A DNA stretch of 24,973 nucleotides from Onchocerca volvulus (Eukaryota; Nematoda; Chromadorea; Rhabditida; Onchocercidae), in NCBI GenBank assembly GCA_000499405.2, contig HG738184.1, forward strand, positions 1 through 24,973. Reading direction: 5' to 3'. The stretch's first letter is position 1; every line of letters begins with the position of its first letter. Under the pieces are notes generated by a model that was not told where the DNA came from, searched no databases, and saw only the letters and a program-made list of their open reading frames with translations. The translations under genes and the position numbers were made by a program. This document shows, piece after piece, positions 18,025 through 24,973 of this stretch.

Positions 18025-18069
18025 GTTAAGAAATCGGCGACAATTTTGGTCCAACCAGCTAAATTCGAA
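18025..18069 (+). other. LTR end and primer-binding site (+ orientation)
   Basis: GTTAAGAAATCGGCGACA is the LTR end, followed by ATTT and TGGTCCAACCAGCTAAATTC, a close relative of the minus-strand element's primer-binding site (TGGCCCAGCCAGCCGGATTT). Its complement ends TGGACCA, consistent with a tRNA 3' end. This orients a BEL element rightward, towards the gag at 19268. Confidence 0.65.
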
Positions 18070-19267
18070 ATAAGCGACTACAGTTGTGCTAGAAAACGTA
18101 CCACCATAATTCCATTAGAAAACCCTTTCATTTTCATTTATTGGTTTATGGTATCAGAATATCAAATTCATTTTATGAAAGAAAAGCCGGCAATAATTTA
18201 ATTATACCGATTCTTAGATTTAAATGTAAATCTGTTATAGTAGATAATAAATTTCTCTAGAGCTACTTCGTTATTAAATCGAGCTCACACATTTTCGAGC
18301 AAAATTATAAATTTTTGAATTCTTAATTATTCTGTTCAAGAATTCACCATATATGGTTGAGTAATAAAGTTGAATCGCAGTTATTAACTTACATCGATAT
18401 TGATCCAGACTTGCAGAAATAGGAATGTTCGAACTACCAATGCCGTGAAGTCGCGAATACCGACATCGCGAGACTGCAACCAAATTTCAAAAAAATGAAT
18501 AATCGAATAAATTCCTCATTGTAAATGAATGCTACCAATATTTGAATCATTTAGCTGATTTTACATTCCTTAGATTTATTTCCAGTTTTTATTTATGCTC
18601 ATATCTTCGTATTCCTGCCATACAGGAAATGCTTTTGCCATCAATCGTTTACAATACTTATCTAAATTCCCATCTTTGTCCAAATTCACATCCTAATCTT
18701 TCTCATTAGGTCTTGTTACGATACTTGTGTTGTAATTGGGCCTTAATAGTTTCCTGTGTTTAATGCATAAACCATTCCCATTTCTAATATATATAACTCT
18801 CGTTGTATTAAGAAGATATATCTAGTACTAATAAACTAGGTTTTGGACACATTTTGAGTAATCAAAGATTTTATAGTCGTGTATGAACCCAATCGAATTC
18901 AATGCAATCCAAGTCAGCTGGACTCAACACAACTCAATTCAACAATCCAACCTAATCGATTTCAACCCGACGCAACTCAATGCAATTAAACTCAATTTAG
19001 TTGAGGGATCTTTGGAAGCGGATCGACCAATCTGATAGTCAACCAGTCTAGAAATACTGGTGGTATTTGGCTATTGATTGACATCATTTTCCACGATTGA
19101 GAAAAATTCACGACAAGAATATTGGCGTCCGAGAGATGAGGTAACGATGTCAAGTAGCATTATCACCAGTATTCAACCATGAAAAACCAAGTTAGTCTTT
19201 CTTCTTAAAAAGATAAACTCCCTAAAATTCGAATCTCCGGACCCAAACTCTTCATTAGAGCAATGCA
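18070..19267. other. Unassigned leader-like stretch
   Basis: No coding region is supported; the minus-strand frame 18274-18483 matches nothing known to me. The distance from primer-binding site to gag (1.2 kb) is much longer than in the minus-strand copy (about 0.1 to 0.2 kb), so other DNA is probably inserted. A TATA-like ATATATATAA near 18787 and AATAAA near 18828 would fit a second, different LTR. 18885-19000 is a degenerate repeat of CAATTCAA/CAACTCAA words. TTGGCGTCCGAGAG near 19122 or TTTGGAAGCGGATCGACC near 19010 could be primer-binding sites of such an LTR, but neither is secure. Confidence 0.35.
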
Positions 19268-20130
19268 ATGAGGAAACAAGTACTCGCAGACAAATTCGAC
19301 AGAATCCAATCATGTGTCAAGGAGTTTGAAGATGCCCACGATATATGGCTTAAGTATATTCAAACCATCACTGCAAAAAAAAAAGAGATGAAGAAAAAGC
19401 TTATGAACATGTCGCAGAGGATGAACACGGATTATTCCGAATAATGCATGAAGAGAAAGAAGTGCTGATAACGTTAACAAGGCATAAGGATGATGCCGAG
19501 CAAAAGTTGTACAGTTATTTAAGAGAAAGAGTAAGGAACAGCAAAGATTAATCCCTCCTTCAAACCTTATTGTCAATCTTCCTCAATTATCCCTACCTAT
19601 CTTCAATGGTGACCCAGAAAATCAGGCAGTTCTGGAGCAATTTCAACGCAGCAGCCCATTCACAAACAATTCCCGAAATCCAAAAACTGAATTATTTGTT
19701 TTCATGTCTTAGAGATAATGCTTTACAAGTTGTATCAGGCTATGAAATAGCACCTGAAAATTACGAAATAATTAGACGACTGCTTAGAGATAAATATGGA
19801 GACCCCTCGAAAATAACGACGATAACATACAATGAACTCCAAGTCATCAAAATGAATGAAAAGGAATGGATGGCCCGATCGAAAATATAGAACGAGTGCT
19901 ACGCCAATAAGAAGCCATAGGAGAGAACTTGGAACATTCAAGTATCGAAACTACGATAAAAAGTAAGTTACCATTATGGGTTCTGAATAAGATATATACT
20001 GAAAAGAAAGTCTTGATCAATTTCAAAACTTAGAGACTTCCTGTCGAATATAGTTCATGGAACACAGCAGGTCAAGAATTGTTAGCATCCTTCCACATTT
20101 ACGGACACTAAATTTACAATAAACAAATTA
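19268..20130 (+). pseudogene. BEL/Pao gag (DUF1759), decayed
   Basis: It begins with a helical charged region from a possible ATG at 19268, continues after a frameshift through HEEKEVLITLTRHKDDAEQK near 19450-19510, and reaches the capsid-like DUF1759 domain: LPQLSLPIFNGDP near 19582-19620, then after another shift FWSNFNAAAHSQTIPEIQKL, NYLFSCLRDNALQVVSGYEI and APENYEIIRRLLRDKYGDPS in the frame 19570-19890. The last part near 19890-20050 is in other frames. It would have formed the element's virus-like particle. It cannot be translated as one protein now. Confidence 0.85.
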
Positions 20131-20259
20131 GTACAAAAATCGAGATATAATCCTGGAGGAATATCAGCATTGTCGAGGTACGCAGCAATCCAAAATTCTC
20201 ATCATCCGTAGCTCGAAGCAATCAACATTTATCACAACTCACTATAAATAAAAAAGGAC

Positions 20260-20470
20260 GTGTATATTCTGCACTTGAGATCATTGGGATAGCGAATATG
20301 ACATATATCCAACTGCTATTGGCAAAAGAAATGGTCTCAATTGCTAAAGAAATGCCCGATTTGTTTTAAAGACAGTCGCAACAGCGAAAGATGCAACATC
20401 AAAAAACAATGTTTTTATTGCAAAGTCCCCCACAATAGTGCTTTATGCGATAACAGAAATACAACTTCAT
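20260..20470 (+). pseudogene. BEL/Pao nucleocapsid zinc knuckle, decayed
   Basis: After broken sequence near 20270-20350, one frame reads CPICFKDSRNSERC and KKQCFYCKVPHNSALC, two Cys/His-rich knuckles of the kind placed between gag and protease in BEL/Pao elements. They bind the element RNA. Adjacent stops and frame changes show decay. Confidence 0.7.
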
Positions 20471-20559
20471 CAAACAGTTGATTCATTCCGAAGTGCATGA
20501 AAATCCTAGAAATCCTCATGAAAAGGATTGTTCAGCTTCCCTTCATAAATCAATTTACA

Positions 20560-21070
20560 CCACTCGAACAAATACAACAAAGGAGACTTTACTCTTATGC
20601 AAGGAAGTAAAAGTTTTCAATCCAACTCAACCTCAACGATAAAAGAAGGCCTTATTTCTATTCGACATAGGTTCGCAACTCTCCTTCATTTCTCAGAAGT
20701 TATCGCATCAATTAAAGTTAACAGAATCAGACAAACAAATCATGAAAATAACTCCATTAGGCATGAGGAACCCAACGTTGTGTACCACGGCTTCTACGCA
20801 ATTGAACGTGCAAACAGTGGAAAAAGACGTTATAAAAGTATGTGTTGGTGTAATCTAACACCTAACCAATGAATTACATGTCGTGGAGACACCAAAAGAA
20901 CTTCAATTCTAAGAATTAACAAATCATTGGGAGAAACCCGACATACTCATTGGAGCCGACTAAGTCATTAAGTTTATGAAATTGCAAGACGTACAGGAAT
21001 TGAGTTCAGGTTACATGTTGGTGCGATCAATTGTTGGTCTCATGATTGCCGGAAGTGGAGATGTAACTAA
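20560..21070 (+). pseudogene. BEL/Pao aspartic protease, decayed
   Basis: LFDIGSQLSFISQKLSHQLK near 20650-20715 contains the retropepsin-like active site (Asp-Ile-Gly-Ser) and matches the protease of the minus-strand element (LFDLGSQLSFIS). KPDILIGAD near 20937-20970 marks the domain end and is followed by a stop, TAA. Stops also lie near 20640 and 20855. It would have cut the polyprotein. Confidence 0.8.
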
Positions 21071-21075
21071 ACTTT

Positions 21076-22215
21076 GTCAAAATAATATTTCTTCACAAAA
21101 TTTGGTATGTACCGCCAAGGCTAATATTAATACAGAACTAGAAAACTTTTGGAGATTAGAACCAATAGAAATTTAAGAATCGCCAAATAATGATGATGAA
21201 GAAACTCTAAAATGTTTTCAAAGGACACTGAAGAAAAAGGACGGTCGTTATCATGTCCTCTCGCCATGGAGGAATTCTAAACAAAATTTAAACAATTATC
21301 ATAGTTTATGCCTGGATCGTTTAAAGAATTTAATCGGAAAATTGCAACTCAAATCGCTTCTCCAGGTATATCATAACACAATCATGGAACAATTACAAAC
21401 AGGTATGATTGAAGAAGTTCCTCATAACGACAAAGTAGGTGTCATACATTATCTTCCGCATCACGAAGTGTGGAACCCTAATAAAAATACTACATATGAT
21501 GCCTCAGTATATCAAAAGGGTTATAAAAGTCTCAACGAATTTCTCCAAAGAGGGCCAGTACTATTACCGATCTAGTCGGCATATTATTACGATTTCGAAT
21601 GATGAGATTAGTCATAATTGCTGAAATAGAAAAAGCTTTCTTACAAATAGGATTACATCTTGAGAAAAGAAATTGTAAAAGATTTCTATGGGTCAAGAAT
21701 CTAAATAAGGAAGTATCAGAGGAGAACATCAAATCCTACCGATTTAAACGAGTACCGTTTGGAGTGATATCTTCACCCTTTCTATTAGCAGCTACCCTTA
21801 AACACCATTTGGATAATACAGCAACTGATTTGGCCTTAGAAATAAAGAAGAACTTATATGTTGATAACATCATTTTGACTGCAGAGAAACGAAGGAAGCA
21901 ATATATAAATATCACAGAATCAAAAAATTTTTAAAGAAGCGTCAATGAAAGTCAAAGAATTTTTATTCAATGATTTTTATTCAACAAACGAATAACTGAT
22001 AACGATTTAAACAAAATGAAAAAAGAAACCTTCTTCGGACTTAACTGGAATCACGACATGGATACTGCGGTTAATACTGAAACCTTGATCAAATATAAAA
22101 ATTGACGAAAAGAACGATTCTACAACTCATCGTCTCATCATATGATCCACTGGGGCACTTAATTCCGATCATGGTAAAGTTTAAATTATTTGTCCAGCAT
22201 TTATGGATACACCAA
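21076..22215 (+). pseudogene. BEL/Pao reverse transcriptase, decayed and truncated
   Basis: The frame 20976-21575, interrupted only by TAA at 21174, carries the N-terminal part (FWRLEPIEI, MEQLQTGMIEEVPHND, VGVIHYLPHHEV, SLNEFLQRGPVLLP). A one-base loss near 21572 shifts to the frame 21599-21934 with motif A as IIAEIEKAFLQIGLH, then RFKRVPFGVISSPFLLAATL (motif B region) and LYVDNIIL (motif C). Motif A has Glu where the catalytic Asp is expected; motif C has YVDN in place of YVDD. Broken pieces follow to [20 protein letters not shown] near 22100-22160, after which the thumb/RNase H part is cut off near 22207. Confidence 0.9.
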
Positions 22216-23095
22216 CTCGGGTTTTTCCCCTTTATGTCGTTTTCTTCTTTTTCATTTAATAAATTGATCATTAGATTTGTTTTATTGATATTATTGATTT
22301 TTTGCTCTTGCGCATTAAATAATTTTTGATCATTTCTTTGTAACCCTCAACTAGGGTCAATGTCGATGACAATCGCGCGCCAACAAAACGTATCATCAAC
22401 ATGCACTAACAAGGGCGCCCTTTTTCTGGGTAAAAGATGCGGTTAGCAATAATAATTGAGATTAAACTGGGTTCAATGTGATGACCGTCGCGCGTCAATA
22501 AGTGCGCATCATCATCGCGCGCTAACAAAGGCGCCCTTTATAACATTTTGTATAGGATGTCAACGGGAGCGGTTTAATGCTCCGATTTTCTTTTTTATTT
22601 TACAAATTTTTTATTTTATAGTTTTCTCCTTTAGTCGTTGCGCATCATCATTACGCGCTAACAAAGGTGCTCTCTCTATCATTTTATATTCATTTTATAT
22701 AGAAATGTCAACGGGAGTGGTTTAATGCTCCGACTCGGGTTTTTTTTACTTTTCTCTTAGTCGTTTTCTTCTTTTTTTATTTTATAAATTTATCATAAGA
22801 TTTGTTTTACTAATATTGTTGATTTTTTTCTGTTGCATAATAAATAATAATCAATACTAAATGATAAATAATAATAAATAATGATAGTGATAAATTATAA
22901 CTAATAAATAATAATTAATAATAATACGTTTTTTCCTTTTAATCGTTTTTTCCTTTCTTTTTTTATGAATTTATCATTAGATTTGTTTTATTGATATTAT
23001 TGATTTTTTGCTGCTGTGTAATAAATAATAATTAATAATAGTGATAAATAATGAAAAATAATAATAATTAATAATAAATAATAAGGAATTTTTTG
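22208..23095 (+). repeat. Mosaic tandem repeat derived from BEL 3' region
   Basis: Two unit types alternate. Unit A (about 22216-22320, 22735-22850, 22925-23025) has CGTTTT..., TTTATMAATT, ATCATTAGATTTGTTTTATT, GATATTATTGATTTTTTGCT. Unit B (about 22351-22445, 22467-22590, 22634-22740) has GCGCATCATCAT, CGCGCTAACAAAGG, a spacer ending in GTCAACGGGAGYGGTTTAAT and GCTCCGA. The last two B units are the most alike. AT-rich ATAATAAATAAT tracts follow the second and third A units (22834-22926, 23020-23090). Related words occur once at 17480-17700 in the BEL 3' region, which suggests that the array expanded from there. Confidence 0.75.
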
Positions 23096-23625
23096 ACTCT
23101 GCCCGTCCCGCATCTTCATGAGCGGACAGAATTTATTGAACCACGCCTTCTTTCTGCATTGACGCCTTCTCTCTGCCGCGTTGCCTTCAAATAGGCGCTT
23201 GTTTTTAAACAAAGAAGGTCAGTAGTTTGAGCTTTCCATTTATTTTTTGCTTTATGGGGAGTTTGGTTGCGTCACACAAATGTCGGGATCAGGATAGTAT
23301 ATAATGAAATGTTTCCTTCAAGCAATTTTTGAATTATCTTTTCTCATATTAGGCTGGTATTACTTCTAATATTAGTTCGTGTCTTGGATTGTCTGTTTGT
23401 CTTAGATTTCAATATTCATTTTGACACAACGTTTTAAGGGTTAGCTCATTTATTTGAAATTTTGACACAACGTTTCATTCAGGTAGGCTGACAAATAAAA
23501 ATTAGCGTACAGATTCTATTAACCACGCTTACTTTCTGCAAAATGGATTTGGCCTTTAATATGCAAGGCTCAATAAGCTCGGTAAAATATGCATGTATCC
23601 CAATGCAACGTTCTGTCAAAATTTC
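23096..23625. other. Noncoding stretch with short direct repeats
   Basis: No gene is supported. ACAGAATTTATTGAACCACG followed by CCTTCTTTCTGCA (23124-23157) recurs as ACAGATTCTATTAACCACGC and TTACTTTCTGCA (23509-23541). TTTTGACACAACGTTT occurs at about 23419 and 23459. These may belong to the 5' region of Helitron relic B. Confidence 0.5.
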
Positions 23626-23990
23626 TGTTAGTATCTTTTATTATTATATAATTTTTTGCAGTAGCAACAGTTCGGCGAATCAATTGAACAGTTTCCAATT
23701 CAACTTTTATCTAGATTTCCAGCAACAAGTAAAAATTTTCGGATATTTAAAATTTTGAAGTAGCAAACATTTACGACTGTTGGTATTTTTTAATATCATG
23801 TATAGTTTTTTGCAGTATTAACAGTTCAACAATTCACTTGAACAATTTCCAGTTCAACTTCTATCAAGATTTCCAAGCAATAGGTAAAAACTTTCGGAGA
23901 CTTTAAAATTTTGAACAAATGAACATTTGACTGTCAGTATCTTTTAATACCATATGTCTGAGCAGTTTCGAATTCAATTTCAAGTTCAAT
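23626..23990 (+). repeat. Tandem repeat, period about 153 bases, upstream of Helitron B
   Basis: Unit 1 starts near 23632, unit 2 near 23785, and a partial unit 3 near 23938. Each begins TATYTTTTA, continues with TTTTTTGCAGTA (in units 1 and 2), AACAGTTC, a TTGAACARTTTCCARTTCAA block, ATCTAGATTTCCA or ATCAAGATTTCCA, AGTAAAAATTTTCGG or GGTAAAAACTTTCGG, and TTTAAAATTTTGAA. The array ends about 60 bases before the ATG of Helitron relic B. A related fragment lies at 8385-8515. Confidence 0.75.
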
Positions 23991-24046
23991 TAACCAATTT
24001 CGAGAATAGTTCGAATGCAATCTATCTGCTTTAGTTCATTTAGATA

Positions 24047-24973
24047 ATGCCTGGCAGAAGAAGTTCGAAGATTGGTTATTATCGTACAAATGAAACGGTA
24101 AGACAGCGACTATCAATTGCAAATCAAACAGAGGAGGAACGGACAGCAGCGAATGAACGAAGAAGACAAAGAATGGCTCAAATGCGAGCAGAACGACGTG
24201 TAGCCTGACTTGAGGAAGCGTGATTGCGAGTACGTCAGTCTTCGGCAGCTTCAGATTTGCTTCCTGTAGAACAGAATGAACGGCTGAGAGTAGCTGAAAG
24301 ACGCCCACAAGAAACAGAAGATCAGCGTCGAACAGGACTCCGTGCACAGCAATCACGTGATTTTAATCGGCTTGCATTCCGGTATAATCCTCATTGGCAC
24401 TATAAATGAAGTATGCCGTTATTGTAAGGCTCTGAAATTCAAAGCAGAAACAAAAGGAATGTGTTGCGCTGCTGGAAAAATTAAACTACCCCGACTTGAA
24501 GAACCGCCAGAGCCATTAAAAACTTTGCTTGCCGGATACACTGCCAGTCAAAGCTTTTCCTGTCTAAAATCAGAAATTATAACTCCTGCTTTCAAATGAC
24601 ATCGTTCGGGGCAGAAATCGTGAAGATGGAATTCATGCCAACTTTCAAAGTGAAAGGGCAAATTTATCTTAAAGCTGGCTGTCTGCTTCCGCTGCCAGAT
24701 GGTGAGCATAAATTCCTATAAATGTAGTTCATCGGTGATAGCAATGATGAATTGGATGCACGTTGCGGAATTCATACCGACATGGAAAGATCCATCGTTT
24801 ACCAACTGCAACAACATTTTCATGAAAAAAATAATTTAGTGCGTTTGTTCAAAACAGCAATTGATATGATGCCATTTGATACACACAAGATTATTATGCA
24901 TGCTGATAAAATTTCTGCTAGAGAACAAGTGCGAAGATTCAATGTTCCAATTATAGAGGAAGTGGCAATTGTT
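24047..24973 (+). pseudogene. Helitron relic B, N-terminal part (truncated by window end)
   Basis: ATG at 24047 opens MPGRRSSKIGYYRTNETVRQ and an Arg/Glu-rich, probably helical stretch, broken by TGA at about 24206 and 24221. RDFNRLAFRYNP near 24357 is followed in a second frame by EVCRYCKALKFKAETKGMCC near 24407-24470, a Cys-rich zinc-finger-like segment, and KLPRLEEPPEPLKTLLAGYT. A shift near 24555 leads to FGAEIVKMEFMPTFKVKGQI and LLPLPDGEHKFL, a TAA/TAG pair near 24719-24727, then DELDARCGIHTDMERSIVYQ and onward to the window end. This is the Helitron_like_N region ahead of the Rep nuclease. Rep and helicase would lie beyond the window. At least two frameshifts and four stops make it inactive. 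Confidence 0.85.

Larger units (their letters stand above)
19100..22215 (+). mobile_element. BEL/Pao retrotransposon relic, gag to reverse transcriptase
   Basis: Gag, zinc knuckle, aspartic protease and reverse transcriptase follow in BEL/Pao order on the plus strand, each interrupted by stops or frameshifts. RNase H and integrase are missing: the coding ends near 22207 where the sequence passes into the repeat array at ACTCGGGTTTTT. The integrase relic at 16652-17310 lies upstream, not downstream, so the whole reads as end-of-one-copy, LTR, start-of-another. Confidence 0.85.

Noticed and set aside
22456..22725. 89-residue plus-strand open frame
   Set aside because: It runs through the tandem A/B repeat array, and its two similar halves simply reflect repeated DNA.
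22351..22740. A CRISPR-like array from the regular CGCGCTAACAAAGG words
   Set aside because: The units are about 120 bases long, spacers are not unique and of constant length, and related words lie in a BEL retrotransposon 3' region of a eukaryotic sequence.
24036..24356. 106-residue minus-strand open frame rich in Leu and Val
   Set aside because: It is antisense to the Arg/Glu-rich N-terminus of Helitron relic B, which matches a known family in the plus direction.

Overview
The window looks like AT-rich nuclear DNA of an invertebrate, most likely a nematode. The grounds are short GT-AG introns (85 to about 390 bases), a seven-transmembrane receptor ending in a Lys-Pro-Tyr-Arg motif typical of nematode serpentine chemoreceptors, and BEL/Pao retrotransposons and Helitrons of a type I associate with nematode genomes. 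The species cannot be fixed from the sequence. No bacterial operon, rRNA, complete tRNA or CRISPR array is visible. Most open reading frames are short and do not code.

Layout. 1-2562 is noncoding and holds one old repeat. 2563-5676 is a BEL/Pao retrotransposon on the minus strand: two LTRs, a primer-binding site, decayed gag and protease, then a jump to the end of integrase, so reverse transcriptase and most of integrase are missing. 5677-7267 is noncoding apart from two weak exon candidates. 7268-8360 is a Helitron relic on the plus strand (end of the Rep domain, start of the Pif1-like helicase). 8625-10550 holds broken, reverse-strand copies of the first exon region of a receptor gene, plus a second copy of the old repeat. 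10550-13050 shows nothing convincing.

13697-16057 (+) is the one cellular gene I can assemble. It has about seven exons with consistent splice phases, encodes a seven-transmembrane receptor of about 390 residues with an N-glycosylated ectodomain, and is followed by a poly(A) signal. Its first-exon region is the other arm of a large inverted duplication with 8625-9790. One base of frameshift in exon 2 and uncertainty at the N-terminus leave open whether it is intact.

16652-22215 (+) is BEL/Pao material again: an integrase tail, a 3' untranslated region, an LTR fragment and primer-binding site, then gag, protease and reverse transcriptase, all decayed. A single receptor exon lies backwards between two copies of the LTR end. 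22208-23095 is a mosaic tandem repeat that appears to derive from the BEL 3' region. 23626-23990 is a tandem repeat of about 153 bases directly upstream of a second, N-terminal Helitron relic (24047 to the window end).

I see no new multi-gene system. The most interesting points are the unannotated split receptor gene and its scattered copies, the receptor exon lodged in the LTR, the over-long tRNA-like primer-binding site, and the repeat families shared between elements. All homology statements rest on recognising protein families by eye; no search was run.
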